Below, piece after piece: positions 1-9,190 of a DNA stretch of 64,000 bases (within the stretch, counting starts at the first letter, position 1; every line of letters begins with the position of its first letter). The notes under the pieces are model-generated. The model ran no database searches. It saw only the letters and a list, made by a program, of their open reading frames with translations, and had not been told where the DNA came from. Made by a program: the position numbers and the translations under genes. This DNA is from Alcanivorax jadensis T9 (GTDB lineage Bacteria > Pseudomonadota > Gammaproteobacteria > Pseudomonadales > Alcanivoracaceae): positions 1-64,000 of the forward strand of contig NZ_ARXU01000013.1 in assembly GCF_000756655.1 (NCBI RefSeq), written 5' to 3'.

Positions 1-72
1 GTCCGTTTTATCGGGTGAAGATCACTGGTTTTCCGCTGCGCTCCAATCCAGCCGCAAATGCGGGCGTTAGGT
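1..72 (+). other. Right end of an integron attC site (partial)
   Basis: The segment ends in GTTAGGT at 66-72, which fits the attC core consensus GTTRRRY, preceded by GCAAATGCGGGC, and lies just upstream of a cassette-like gene. Its left half is outside the window or degraded. It shares short stretches (TCCGCT, GCTCC) with the well-formed attC at 712-799. The reading as the tail of an upstream cassette is an inference from the paired arrangement. Confidence 0.55.
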
Positions 73-105
73 AACAAGTCCCACCCTCAAAGAGGAATAA
101 AACCA

Positions 106-717
106 ATGTCAGATTGCGGCTGCGGCGCAGAGCAAGCAAAGAAGCTAGAAAGAACTACTCTGGCCTATCTTCTTTCTATCAATGGGGTAATGTTCGTGGT
201 TGAGGCTGCGTTAGGCTTCTACGCCCAATCAACCGGCCTTATCGCAGATTCATTGGACATGCTAGCGGATGCTACCGTTTACGGAATATCACTTTACGTC
301 GTAGGTAAAGGCATTTCTCAGCAAGCAAAAGCAGCAAGTGTAAGCGGTGTACTCCAAATCATTCTCGGTCTTGGAGTCCTTTTTGAGGTTGTGCGTCGCT
401 CACTCTATGGAAGCGAACCTCAAAGCATGCTCATCATGGCTGTCGGGCTTCTAGCGCTAATAGCTAACGTAGCCTGCCTAATGCTCATATCCAAGCACCG
501 AGACGGCGGGGTTCACATGCGAGCATCCTGGATATTCTCCACAAATGACGTAATTGCTAACGTTGGCGTCATCTGTTCTGGCGCTCTCGTTTGGCTCCTC
601 GGTAGTAGATACCCAGATTTAGTTATCGGGGCAATAATATCCGCCGTAGTAGTCAGAGGCGGCATAAAAATTCTTAAAGATGCCAAAGCAACCAAATCCC
701 AAGAAATTGTTACCTAA
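106..717 (+). CDS. CDF-like cation transporter, integron gene cassette
   Basis: Predicted integral membrane protein of about 203 residues with five to six hydrophobic segments, resembling the transmembrane part of cation diffusion facilitator proteins, which export divalent metals by proton exchange. The SADSLDM-like segment (IADSLDMLADATVYG, about residues 48-62) matches the conserved Asp-containing helix of the family; the N-terminal CGCG could bind metal. The long cytoplasmic C-terminal domain of classical CDF members is absent, as in short cassette-borne versions. I chose ATG at 106 because AGAGGAA lies just upstream; an ATG at 58 would read through attC sequence. The stop codon is inside the ACCTAAC box of the following attC, as is usual for gene cassettes. 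Base composition is more AT-rich than the surrounding chromosome, which supports transfer. The metal specificity cannot be told. Confidence 0.8.
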   Translation: MSDCGCGAEQAKKLERTTLAYLLSINGVMFVVEAALGFYAQSTGLIADSLDMLADATVYGISLYVVGKGISQQAKAASVSGVLQIILGLGVLFEVVRRSLYGSEPQSMLIMAVGLLALIANVACLMLISKHRDGGVHMRASWIFSTNDVIANVGVICSGALVWLLGSRYPDLVIGAIISAVVVRGGIKILKDAKATKSQEIVT

Positions 718-799
718 CAATGCCTTGCAGCCGACCCACTTTCCGCTACTTCCCTTCGGTCATTCGCTCCAAGTGGGCGGCTGAAGGCAGGCGTTAGGA
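712..799 (+). other. attC recombination site (59-base element)
   Basis: ACCTAAC at 712-718 fits RYYYAAC, and GTTAGG at 793-798 fits the GTTRRRY core except for its last base. The two ends pair: left CCTAAC..TGCCTT-CAGCCG-CCCACTT against right AAGTGGG-CGGCTGAAGGCA-GGCGTTAGG, with unpaired bases and a loop of about 30 bases, the folded form recognised by integron integrases. Cassette crossover would fall after G793. The gene-then-attC order puts any integron integrase to the left of this window. Confidence 0.85.
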
Positions 800-830
800 T
801 AAAAATAAAATCTCAATGTACGGAAAATGA

Positions 831-1391
831 ATGATGGATAGAATGAAGCTGATGAAAGCCCATGCATTGCTTGCAGCGTTTATTTTTCCTGCCGCGATAA
901 TGTTTATGGTTACGGGGGCCTTGTATACTTGGAGTGTAAAAGGGGGATACAAAAATGATGTCTATGAAGTGAAACTTAGTAAGCCTGTACAGTCAAACCT
1001 TAGTGAATTAATAAACCTTGCTCAGTTAGAGCTCGATGACCTTGTGATTGAGTATCCTGAAGGTCAGCCAAAGCTCAAGGCCTATGGCAGTCACTTTCTC
1101 CTTGAATGGACAGGCTCTTCTAAAGACGTAGTCTTAGAGCCAACTGAAGATCCGTTGATCGCCAAGCTCACTGTTAAACGCACTGATTGGTACAGAAGCC
1201 TGGTTCAACTCCACAAGGCTAAAGGCGGCATAGCTTTTAAATTTTATGCTGTGGTTCTTGCTATTTCCATCGTTGCTTTACTCGTTTCGGGTTTTATTAT
1301 GGCTTGGCAAACACCTAAGCTCAAAAGGGTTACATTAATAACATCATTTGCTGGCTTGTTTTCTTTTTTTGTTTTTGTATTTTTAAGTTAG
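831..1391 (+). CDS. PepSY-like membrane protein, probable cassette gene
   Basis: Predicted 186-residue membrane protein with a hydrophobic segment at about residues 13-33, a soluble middle of about 110 residues, and two closely spaced C-terminal membrane segments (about 140-158 and 166-185). The layout, with HxxxGG (LHKAKGGIAFKFY) before the second membrane helix, resembles PepSY-associated TM proteins, which are often linked to iron or redox uptake; this is a resemblance, not a firm family call. It lies immediately after an attC site and is AT-rich like the preceding cassette, so it is probably a second cassette gene. No well-formed attC follows; only GTTAGGC at 1387-1393 overlaps its stop codon. 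Confidence 0.65.
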   Translation: MMDRMKLMKAHALLAAFIFPAAIMFMVTGALYTWSVKGGYKNDVYEVKLSKPVQSNLSELINLAQLELDDLVIEYPEGQPKLKAYGSHFLLEWTGSSKDVVLEPTEDPLIAKLTVKRTDWYRSLVQLHKAKGGIAFKFYAVVLAISIVALLVSGFIMAWQTPKLKRVTLITSFAGLFSFFVFVFLS

Positions 1392-1670
1392 GCGGATGAA
1401 CAAGGGTGAGCAGGCAGGATATGTAGTTTCCCCATTTTAGTGGGCATCTTCTCCTAACCAGAGTAGATGCATATTTCTCCATAGAATAATCAGGGAAAGC
1501 ACCGGCAGTATCGGAACATGAGGAATGCGAGGTCTTGCTCCGTGCGTCAAGCGGCTAAAAATTTCTTGCTTCTACGACTCGTAGTCAGTCCTGCATCGGT
1601 TCTCTACTGAAACCAACAAACCGCCCCACTGTGGTAAAATACCCCCAAAGCCCCAACCCCGGACCCAGAT
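1392..1670. other. Intergenic region, edge of cassette array
   Basis: The 279 bases have no supported gene. TAAAAT at about 1635 could be a -10 element for the next gene, but no convincing -35 is seen. The sequence changes from AT-rich cassette-like DNA to GC-rich chromosomal DNA here. Confidence 0.4.
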
Positions 1671-2042
1671 ATGCTCGTATACCTCCTCGTCGCCTGTGAT
1701 CGCCTGGATGAAAAGCAGGAAAAGAAGCTCAAGCGCAACCTGCCTGACCTGCAAGCGGCGCTGCAGGCGTATGTGGATGAGAACGAAGCGGGGAAGGTCA
1801 CCCTGATCAATGACTGCGAGAGTGACGATTGTGAGGACTGGCAACTGGGTATCAGCCAGCCGGTGAAGAAGAAGGCGCAGCTGAAGACGCCGGTCACCCT
1901 TTTCAATGATCTTGCCAAGCAATATGGCATTGATTGCGAGGTGGGCTCTATCGAGAACGATGAGCGTGATCCGGTTAGCTACTTTGGCAAGCAGGAAGGG
2001 CAGGGGGATGCGTTTCTGATCGGGGAGTATCTGGGTGTGTAG
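1671..2042 (+). CDS. Conserved-looking small protein of unknown function
   Basis: Predicted soluble protein of 123 residues without signal peptide or membrane segment, rich in Asp/Glu and Lys. I do not recognise the family. Its N-terminus (MLVYLLVACDRLDEKQEKKL) is followed by an amphipathic charged helix and a DCESDDCEDW segment with two cysteines. Codon usage is chromosomal in style, unlike the cassette genes to its left. It is a single gene, ended by a strong hairpin at 2104-2134. Confidence 0.6.
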   Translation: MLVYLLVACDRLDEKQEKKLKRNLPDLQAALQAYVDENEAGKVTLINDCESDDCEDWQLGISQPVKKKAQLKTPVTLFNDLAKQYGIDCEVGSIENDERDPVSYFGKQEGQGDAFLIGEYLGV

Positions 2043-2103
2043 TCTGGGTTGACCGTTACCCTTGAATCGCGCGCGTCCTGTTTCGATGCTGTTGCCTGAT
2101 GAT

Positions 2104-2134
2104 AAAAAAGCCCCCTGATTAAGGGGGCTTTTTT
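2104..2134. terminator. Bidirectional rho-independent terminator
   Basis: A stem of AGCCCCCT/AGGGGGCT with A and T tracts on both sides lies between two convergent genes, so it can end transcription from both. Confidence 0.9.
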
Positions 2135-2175
2135 GTGGCTCTTTGCCGCTGTCGTAGCAGGGCATTAATGCAGGA

Positions 2176-3516
2176 TCAGGTGGCGTTCTTGATGGTGGGA
2201 GTGTACTGCGCCGCATCGGTGGTGAATTCCGCATGGCCATAGTCCACCAGCAATTCGTTGATGCGTCTGACCAGTATCCTGTCCGCGATCTTGTTGGCCA
2301 CGGGGATGTCTTGCAGGGTCCGATAGGCGATCAGGCGGGGCATGATGAACAGACTGCCGATGCTGGACAGGGCGTAGTCGAGCAGGTGTGGTTCCACGCC
2401 CATCTCTTTCGCTTTGGATTTGTCGTTTTTGCCGAGAAACGCCTGATTGAAGAACACCTTGGAGACGCTGCGCTCCACCAGGTTGTGGACCTTGCTGGTG
2501 AGCTTGTTGTCCTTTGGGCGGTAGACGGACATGGTGGCGCGAGTGAGTTCGCCGCAGGTCTCGTCATCGTACCCTTCGCGCAGGGTGCCGGAGTAGGTGA
2601 GCATGGTGTCGATAATGTCCGGCGCCTCGGCGGGTAGCAGTTCTTCGGGCAGGCCCAGCAGGAAACACTGGTAGCGGGACAGTTCGACGATGGCCCGTTC
2701 GTTGCGGGTGAAGTGTTTGCGGCCCTTGCGCATGGCCTTGAAGGCGGCCAGATAGGCAGGCATGGTGCCGGCGGGCATCTGGTCTACCTGGGGGATGGGG
2801 ATGCCGTAGATGGCCGGGTCCCATTTCTTTACCCGTTTGAGGATATTGAAGCGCACCATGGAGTGCATCAGGCGCACCATGGCGGCGGCCTTGAAGCCTG
2901 GGCCGAAGCGTTCCAGGGCGCCGGGCAGGGTGGCGGTGGTGAAGAAGCTGGCGGTTTCGTTGATGCGCCGGTTTACCGAGTCGTTGGCCAGGGTACCAGT
3001 GATGGCCATGGGCAGGCCGGAGTACTTGTTCATGAAGGTGGCCACGAAGGCGCCACGGATCACGTAGGGGGCCAGGTTGGCCATCTGGTTGCGGCTCAGG
3101 CGGGCGCCTTCGCGCACCAGCTCCATGTCCACCCAGTCCGGGGTGGTTTCCATGGCGGTGATAAAGTCCACCAGTTCCTGTGGCGCATCGGGTACCGCGT
3201 CGAGCCCTTCGTCACAGGCTTTCTTCAGCATACCGATGAGATCGCGAAAGCTGTATGCCGGCATCAGGGCGGCGTAGGCATCGGCCACGGTGTCGCCCAG
3301 CAGGGTGTAAGCGCGGGCCCGTTCCACCTTTTCATGGTCGGCGAGGATTTTCTTGCGGTACTTCCTGGCGAAGTGGGCCGGCAATGTACTGCGGACATCC
3401 ATGGAATCCGTGAATCGCTCCGGGGTGGCATCAAAGTCGATATCGCCGTAGAGAGAGGGGATCCGGGTTTTCTGGGCGCGGACCTTTTCCCAGAGAGCGT
3501 CCAGTGACTGTGTCAT
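2176..3516 (-). CDS. MpaB-family oxygenase (DUF2236)
   Basis: Soluble protein of 446 residues with the alpha-helical fold signature of the DUF2236/MpaB family, which includes the heme-dependent rubber oxygenase Lcp and fungal MpaB'. Arg215-x-x-His218 in MVRLMHSMVR fits the family's conserved heme-ligand region, where His is the proximal ligand. Neighbouring conserved features are the DWVD motif (about 127-130) and the ARLSRNQ..PY.IRGAF run. There is no obvious signal peptide, so it is probably cytoplasmic, unlike secreted Lcp. GAGGT lies five bases before the ATG. The substrate is unknown; oxidative cleavage of an isoprenoid or lipid is only a possibility by family. Confidence 0.8.
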   Translation of the reverse strand: MTQSLDALWEKVRAQKTRIPSLYGDIDFDATPERFTDSMDVRSTLPAHFARKYRKKILADHEKVERARAYTLLGDTVADAYAALMPAYSFRDLIGMLKKACDEGLDAVPDAPQELVDFITAMETTPDWVDMELVREGARLSRNQMANLAPYVIRGAFVATFMNKYSGLPMAITGTLANDSVNRRINETASFFTTATLPGALERFGPGFKAAAMVRLMHSMVRFNILKRVKKWDPAIYGIPIPQVDQMPAGTMPAYLAAFKAMRKGRKHFTRNERAIVELSRYQCFLLGLPEELLPAEAPDIIDTMLTYSGTLREGYDDETCGELTRATMSVYRPKDNKLTSKVHNLVERSVSKVFFNQAFLGKNDKSKAKEMGVEPHLLDYALSSIGSLFIMPRLIAYRTLQDIPVANKIADRILVRRINELLVDYGHAEFTTDAAQYTPTIKNAT

Positions 3517-3833
3517 CGGTGACCTCGGTAGACAGTGTCTGTTAATTCCCTACACATTGCGTATACCTGTCTGGCAAGACAATTAACGGAAGTCGCCTTT
3601 CTGTATAGGTTGGCCGGTTTTGGCCTGCTTTGACAGGGGGAATAGGGGAGAGGAAACAGATTTGGGTGGGGTGTTTGGGCAATTGAGCCAGCGCCATCCA
3701 TTGTCTGGTAGGCCTTTCACCCTCTCCCTGTCCCTCTCCCCTCAAGGGAGAGGGAACCCTCTAGAGAGGTCGTAGGGGGAGGGAAAGGTTCTGTAAATAA
3801 TCTTGGCTTTCGACTAGCGCGTTAAACAGGTGC
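3517..3833. repeat. Intergenic region with a perfect CCCTCTCCC hairpin
   Basis: The 317 bases hold no supported gene. TCCCTCTCCC at 3731-3740 pairs perfectly with GGGAGAGGGA at 3746-3755 around a five-base loop. Hairpins of this kind are common dispersed intergenic repeats in proteobacteria. No long T tract follows, so a terminator role is uncertain. Confidence 0.6.
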
Positions 3834-4619
3834 TTAGTCCGCGTACCCGGGGTTCTGGCGGTCCAGTTTGCGTAGCAGGCCTGGCCAGGCCAGGTTGCCG
3901 CCCATGCCTTTGGTGACCTGGGAGGCCTGCTGTTTGATGGTGTTGACGATGCCATCGGGGATCGGAGTGAGCGGGCGGTTGCCGGACAGGGCCTGGAGCT
4001 GGATTTCGCAGGCGCGCTGGAGGATGAACATGCCCAGGAAGGCATCGGCGATGCTGCTGCCCACGGTGAGCAGGCCATGGTTGCGCAGGATCATGAAGTT
4101 GGCGTCGCCCAGGTCGGCCTGCAGGCGGGCCTTTTCGTCTTCACGCAGGGCCACGCCTTCGTAGTCGTGGTAGGCCAGGCTGGCCAGCGGGAACAGGCTC
4201 TGTTGCGACAGAGCGAGCAGGCCTTCCTGCTGGGCGGACACGGCCACACCGGCGGTGGTGTGGGTGTGCATCACGCAGTTGGCATCCTCGCGCACGGCGT
4301 GGATGGCGCTGTGGATGGTGAAGCCCGCCGGGTTGATATCGAAGTCACTGTCATCGAGTTTGTTGCCGGCCTGATCCACGCGCACCAGGCTGGAAGCGGT
4401 GATCTCGTCGAACATCATGCCGTAGGGATTGATCAGGAAGTGATGCTCGTCGCCGGGGATGCGGGCAGACAGGTGGGTAAAGATCAGGTCGTCCCAGCCG
4501 TGCAGGGCGATCAGCCGGTAGGCGGCGGCCAGATCCACACGCAGTTGCCATTCTTCTGCGCTGACGGTGTTTTTCTTGGACTGGATGGCGTCCGGGGTCA
4601 GTGTTGCCTGGCGGTTCAT
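3834..4619 (-). CDS. Class II aldolase/adducin family protein
   Basis: Cytoplasmic protein of 261 residues belonging to the class II aldolase/adducin fold, Zn-dependent enzymes that cleave or epimerise sugar phosphates. His118 and His120 in MHTHT and His181 in RNHG are the expected metal ligands; FTHLSARIPG (about 47-56) is the conserved N-terminal segment. It starts at an ATG with GGGAGAG upstream. It stands alone between an oxygenase gene and metG, with no sugar operon around it, so the substrate cannot be named. Many family members of this length in this group of bacteria are annotated only at family level. Confidence 0.88.
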   Translation of the reverse strand: MNRQATLTPDAIQSKKNTVSAEEWQLRVDLAAAYRLIALHGWDDLIFTHLSARIPGDEHHFLINPYGMMFDEITASSLVRVDQAGNKLDDSDFDINPAGFTIHSAIHAVREDANCVMHTHTTAGVAVSAQQEGLLALSQQSLFPLASLAYHDYEGVALREDEKARLQADLGDANFMILRNHGLLTVGSSIADAFLGMFILQRACEIQLQALSGNRPLTPIPDGIVNTIKQQASQVTKGMGGNLAWPGLLRKLDRQNPGYAD

Positions 4620-4821
4620 GGTAGCGCTCTCCCTTGTTTTTCGTTTTTACAGTGTAGAGGGAAAGACCATATCCGGGGCAAGGGGAAAGCGATTGTACGT
4701 CGTGGCTGGCCGGAAAGATGGCGGTAACCGCACAGGGGAGGGATATCGGGGTGAGTTCGGGAAGGAAAGCATTCGCGGTGGCACCACCGCTCCCACGAGG
4801 GGAGCGGGGATCGGTGCCGGG

Positions 4822-6852
4822 TTAGCGCACTTCCATACCCGGCTGGGCGCCGCTGTCCGGGCTGAGGATGTGGATGTCCTCACCGCCCGGGCCGGCGGCC
4901 AGCACCATGCCTTCGGAGATACCGAATTTCATCTTGCGCGGGGCCAGGTTGGCGACCAGTACCACCAGTTTGCCTTCCAGATCTTCCGGGCTGTATTTGG
5001 CCTTGATGCCGGCAAACACATTGCGTTCGCCCAGTTCGCCCACGTCCAGGGTGAGCTGCAGTAGCTTGTCGGCCCCTTCCACATGGGCGGCCTTGGCTAC
5101 GCGGGCCACGCGCAGTTTTACCTTGAGGAAGTCATCGATGCTGATGGTGTCGTCTGCCACGTGGTCGGCCTTTTTCGGTTCGCTTTTATTGCTGGCCGGT
5201 TTGGCCGGTACGTCTTCCTTGGAGGCGTTGAGCATGGTTTCGATCTGCGCCATGTCGATGCGGTTGAGCAGCGGTTTGAACTTGGCGATCTCGTGGCCCA
5301 GCAGCAGGGTGTCGCTATCACTCCAGGTCAGTGGCTCGACCTGCAGGAAGGCTTCTGCGCGCTCGGCCAGCGCCGGCAACACCGGCTTCAGGTAGATCAC
5401 CAGCAGGCGGAACACGTTGATGGCGGTGGTGCAGATGGCCAGCACTTCCTGTTCCTTGCCGTCTTCCTTGGCCAAGGTCCAGGGGGCCTTGTCGGCGATG
5501 TAGCCGTTGGCGTGGTCGGCCAGGGCCATGATTTCGCGCATGGCCTTGCCGAATTCACGCTTCTCATAGAACTCAGCCAGGCGCGGAGCCGCTTCTTGCA
5601 CTTCGCGGACCAGCAGTGGGTTGTCCAGTTCGTCACTAAGCGTGCCGCCGAACTTCTTCACGAAGTTGCCAGTGCGGCTGGCGATGTTCACCAGTTTACC
5701 CACCAGGTCGGAGTTCACCCGCTGGGCGAAGTCTTCCAGGTTCAGGTCGAAATCATCCACACGACTGGAGAGCTTTGCGGCGAAGTAGTAGCGCAGGTAT
5801 TCCGGGCCCAGATGATCCAGGTAGGTGCGCGCCTTGATAAAGGTGCCACGGGACTTGGACATCTTGGCGCCGTTCACGGTGACGAAACCGTGGCTGTAGA
5901 TGGCGGTGGGTTTGCGCAGTCCGGCACCGTCGAGCATGGCGGGCCAGAACAGGCCGTGGAAATTGATGATGTCCTTGCCGATGAAGTGATACAGCTCGGC
6001 GGTGGATTCCTTGCCCCAGTAGTCGTCGAAGCTCAGGCCTTCGCGGTCGCAGTAGTTCTGGAAGCTGGCCATGTAGCCGATGGGGGCATCCAGCCAGACG
6101 TAGAAAAACTTGCCCGGGTAGCCGGGAATTTCGAAGCCGAAGTAGGGGGCCTCGCGGGAGATATCCCAGGGCTGCAGATCTTCGATCCATTCCTGCAGCT
6201 TGTTGGCCACCTGTTCCTGCAGGGCGCCGGAGCGGGTCCATTCGCGCAGCAGCGACTCGAACTTGGGCAGATCGAAGAACAGCTGGGTAGTTTCCTTTTC
6301 CACCGGGGTGGCGCCACTCACGGAGGAGTAGGGCTTGATCAGGTCAGCCGGGGTGTAAGTGGCGCCGCACACTTCACAGTTGTCGCCGTACTGGTCTTCG
6401 GACTTGCACTTGGGGCAGGTGCCCTTGACGAAACGGTCCGCCAGGAACATGCCTTTCTGCGGGTCGTAGAGCTGGGTAATGGTTTTCTCGACGATATAGC
6501 CGGCGTCTTTATTACGCTGGAACACCATTTCCGACAGCGCGCGGTTTTCCGGGCTGTGGGTGCTGTAGTAGTTGTCGAACTGGATCTGGAAGTCGGCGAA
6601 GTCCCGTTCATGGTCCGCTTTGACTTGCGCAATTTGTTGCTCCGGGGTGATGCCGTTTTCTTCCGCCTTGAGCATGATGGCGGTGCCATGGGCATCGTCG
6701 GCGCACACGTAGATGCACTGCTCACCGCGCAGTTTCTGGAAACGGACCCAGATATCGGTCTGGATGTATTCCAGCAGGTGGCCCAGGTGAATGGGGCCAT
6801 TGGCGTAGGGAAGGGCACTGGTCACCAGGATTTTGCGGGGCGTGTCACTCAT
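4822..6852 (-). CDS. metG: Methionyl-tRNA synthetase
   Basis: Class I aminoacyl-tRNA synthetase that charges tRNA-Met in the cytoplasm. HLGH at residues 22-25 is the HIGH signature and KMSKS lies at 330-334. A zinc knuckle is formed by Cys146, Cys149, Cys159 and Cys162, the arrangement of the larger MetG type. After a linker rich in Lys, Pro and Ala (about 555-575) comes a C-terminal tRNA-binding domain of the EMAP/Trbp111 type (about 577-676), which makes the enzyme a dimer. The length of 676 residues is typical. It is transcribed alone and divergently from the hybrid kinase gene at 7100. Confidence 0.98.
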   Translation of the reverse strand: MSDTPRKILVTSALPYANGPIHLGHLLEYIQTDIWVRFQKLRGEQCIYVCADDAHGTAIMLKAEENGITPEQQIAQVKADHERDFADFQIQFDNYYSTHSPENRALSEMVFQRNKDAGYIVEKTITQLYDPQKGMFLADRFVKGTCPKCKSEDQYGDNCEVCGATYTPADLIKPYSSVSGATPVEKETTQLFFDLPKFESLLREWTRSGALQEQVANKLQEWIEDLQPWDISREAPYFGFEIPGYPGKFFYVWLDAPIGYMASFQNYCDREGLSFDDYWGKESTAELYHFIGKDIINFHGLFWPAMLDGAGLRKPTAIYSHGFVTVNGAKMSKSRGTFIKARTYLDHLGPEYLRYYFAAKLSSRVDDFDLNLEDFAQRVNSDLVGKLVNIASRTGNFVKKFGGTLSDELDNPLLVREVQEAAPRLAEFYEKREFGKAMREIMALADHANGYIADKAPWTLAKEDGKEQEVLAICTTAINVFRLLVIYLKPVLPALAERAEAFLQVEPLTWSDSDTLLLGHEIAKFKPLLNRIDMAQIETMLNASKEDVPAKPASNKSEPKKADHVADDTISIDDFLKVKLRVARVAKAAHVEGADKLLQLTLDVGELGERNVFAGIKAKYSPEDLEGKLVVLVANLAPRKMKFGISEGMVLAAGPGGEDIHILSPDSGAQPGMEVR

Positions 6853-7099
6853 GGGGTCGACGTCGTCATTCCGGAAAAAGGGTGGCCTATGATACGGGTG
6901 CGGCGGGGCTTTTTCATCCTGTGGGTGAACGGCTGTGCGGCATCTCCCACCGCTGATACTGGCAGGGGCCCGCTGCGGGGAATCTTGTGCTAGGGTTTCG
7001 GCTCAAAATTATTCTTTCAATACAGTGATTCCGGGAGCTCATGCAGGCCATGGGGCGGCACTTTTTGTCGTCCGGCCACCCGGTCAGGGGAAGGTAACG

Positions 7100-9190
7100 A
7101 TGTCACTGAGAGTGCGCATTCGGTGGTTGCTGGTAATTTCCGCGGCTTGTTGTGTGGTGCTGGCCACCGTGGCGCTGTATTGGGTGAATCTATCGCTGGT
7201 GGATACCCTCACCGAACGCAACGCCGAGCGGGAACTGGAAAAGGTGGAGGCTACCTTTCTGGATCAGCTTTCCATCTTGCGGGTGCGGGCCCAGGACTGG
7301 AGCCAGCAACCGGATCACCCGCCCAGCAATCAGGGGGGGCTGGGTTATCTGGACCTGATGATGGAGCTGCGTGGCAGCTCGGTGGTCTGGAATAACGGCG
7401 CCGATAAGGTTTCCTCTCCGGTGTTTGCCACTCTGGCGGAGCGCTTTGACGAGCAGGGCTGCATGCCGATCTGGGGGGTGGTGAAGGTGGAAGGCCGCCC
7501 ATTGTTGTTCAGCACCGCGGTGGAGATGGGCTGCCAAGCCTATCTGCTGGGGGTGTGGCTGGACAGTGACTGGATGAGCTATCTGTCAGACCGGCTGGGC
7601 CATGCGCTTTATGTTCGTGAGGTTCCGGAATCGCTGAAACCGGTGCGGGGATTGACCATGACCGAGGACAAGCAGCTTCTCGGCCGTTTCCCGGTGCCGG
7701 ATTTCCTTGGCGGCAATCCGCTGGAAGTGGTGGTGGAACTGCCTCGCGATGGCTATAAATCCCTGAATCTGTCGGTGCTGGTGATCGGGTTGATCATGGC
7801 GGTGCTGGCCGGGCTTACCGTGCTGGTGATCAACTACCGGATTCAGCCGATGTTGTTCGGGCGTTTGAACCTGGTGCATAACGCGGTGCGTTCCATTGCG
7901 CGAGGCGGGGCGCTGGATCAGCGGGTGCCGGTGCTGGGTAATGATGAGATCGGCGCTCTGGCGGAAGACTTCAATGCCATGGTGGACAGCATTAATCACG
8001 CCCAGACACAGTTGGCGGATGCCCGCCGTCAGGCGGAGGAGGCAAGCCAGACCAAGAGCCAGTTCCTGGCGAATATCAGCCATGAAATCCGCACCCCGAT
8101 GACGGCGATACTCGGTTATACCGAGTTGCTGCGTGATGGTTCCCTGAGCCAGGCAGATCAGAATCGCTATCTCACCATTATCCAGCACAACGGCGATGCC
8201 CTGCTGGCACTGATTAATGATGTGCTGGATTTGTCGCGTATCGAGGCGGGGCAATTACATAACGAGCAGCGTCTGTTTTCCGTGACCGAGCTGCTGGATG
8301 AAGTGGTTGATAGCCTGCAATTGCGAGCGCAGGAAAAGCAGATTGACCTGCGCCTGGATTATCTCTCGAGCATGCCGATGACAGTGTGTGGCGATGCCTT
8401 TCGGCTGCGCCAGATTCTGGTGAATCTGGTCGGCAATGCAGTGAAGTTCACGGAGGAAGGCCATGTTCAGGTTTGTGCTGGCTGGTCGGAGGTGGAGCAG
8501 CAACTGCAGGTGTCGGTGGAGGATTCCGGTATTGGTATCAGTGACGCGGAGCAACAGAAGATTTTTCAGCCGTTTTCCCAGGCGGACGCGTCCCATTCCC
8601 GTCGCTATACCGGAACCGGGCTGGGGTTAAGCATCGCCCGCCAGCTGGCCCGTTCCCAGGGCGGTGATATCTCAGTGTCCAGTGAACTGAACAAGGGCAG
8701 CCAGTTCTCCCTGGTGATGCCACTGTCTCAGGCGACCGAAGTGGATATGCGGGCAGCAGCGGCCCAACAGTTGCCTGAACTGGCAGGGACCGCCATGGAG
8801 CTGAAAGGCCGGGCATTACTCGTGGAAGATAACGCGGTGAATCGCTTGTTTGTTCGCAAAGTGCTGGAGAAATCCGGGATGCAGGTGGTAGAAGCCGAGG
8901 ATGGGCGCGAAGCCTGCCGTTATTATGCCGAGGACCGTTTTGATCTGGTGGTGCTGGATATGCAGATGCCGGTGATGGACGGTTATGAAGCCGCCCAGGC
9001 ACTACGGGACCGTGGCTTTGCGGGCCCGATACTGGCATTAACGGCCAACGTACTGGCGGTGGACCGCCAGCGCTGCATGGACGCGGGTTGCGATGCCTTC
9101 CTTGGCAAGCCCATTCGCGTGAAACAGCTGATTACCGTGTGTGCCGGGTTGCTTGCTCAGCCAGAGATACCTGATGGGGTAGCGACCTGA
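7100..9190 (+). CDS. Hybrid sensor histidine kinase with CHASE4-like sensor
   Basis: Inner-membrane signal protein of about 696 residues. Order of parts: TM1 (about 8-27), a periplasmic region of roughly 200 residues resembling CHASE4, TM2 (about 225-245), HAMP, HisKA with phospho-acceptor His328 in SHEIRTP, HATPase with N, G1 and G2 boxes, and a C-terminal receiver with Asp620 in VLDMQMPVMDGY. I chose the ATG at 7100 because GGGGAAGG precedes it; an upstream in-frame ATG at 6935 would add a non-conserved-looking stretch. No HPt domain is present, so phosphate must move to another protein. The last 34 bases overlap the end of the convergent kinase gene. The stimulus is unknown. Confidence 0.93.
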   Translation: MSLRVRIRWLLVISAACCVVLATVALYWVNLSLVDTLTERNAERELEKVEATFLDQLSILRVRAQDWSQQPDHPPSNQGGLGYLDLMMELRGSSVVWNNGADKVSSPVFATLAERFDEQGCMPIWGVVKVEGRPLLFSTAVEMGCQAYLLGVWLDSDWMSYLSDRLGHALYVREVPESLKPVRGLTMTEDKQLLGRFPVPDFLGGNPLEVVVELPRDGYKSLNLSVLVIGLIMAVLAGLTVLVINYRIQPMLFGRLNLVHNAVRSIARGGALDQRVPVLGNDEIGALAEDFNAMVDSINHAQTQLADARRQAEEASQTKSQFLANISHEIRTPMTAILGYTELLRDGSLSQADQNRYLTIIQHNGDALLALINDVLDLSRIEAGQLHNEQRLFSVTELLDEVVDSLQLRAQEKQIDLRLDYLSSMPMTVCGDAFRLRQILVNLVGNAVKFTEEGHVQVCAGWSEVEQQLQVSVEDSGIGISDAEQQKIFQPFSQADASHSRRYTGTGLGLSIARQLARSQGGDISVSSELNKGSQFSLVMPLSQATEVDMRAAAAQQLPELAGTAMELKGRALLVEDNAVNRLFVRKVLEKSGMQVVEAEDGREACRYYAEDRFDLVVLDMQMPVMDGYEAAQALRDRGFAGPILALTANVLAVDRQRCMDAGCDAFLGKPIRVKQLITVCAGLLAQPEIPDGVAT

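Noticed and set aside
1387-1456. Possible second complete attC after the PepSY-like gene
   Set aside because: GTTAGGC (1387) comes first and TCCTAAC (1450) second, the wrong order, and the sequences between do not pair.
4822-6993. A 600-codon open frame on the strand opposite metG
   Set aside because: It is fully antisense to metG, has no family similarity, and its composition (Gly, Val, His-rich) follows from the reverse of GC-rich codons.
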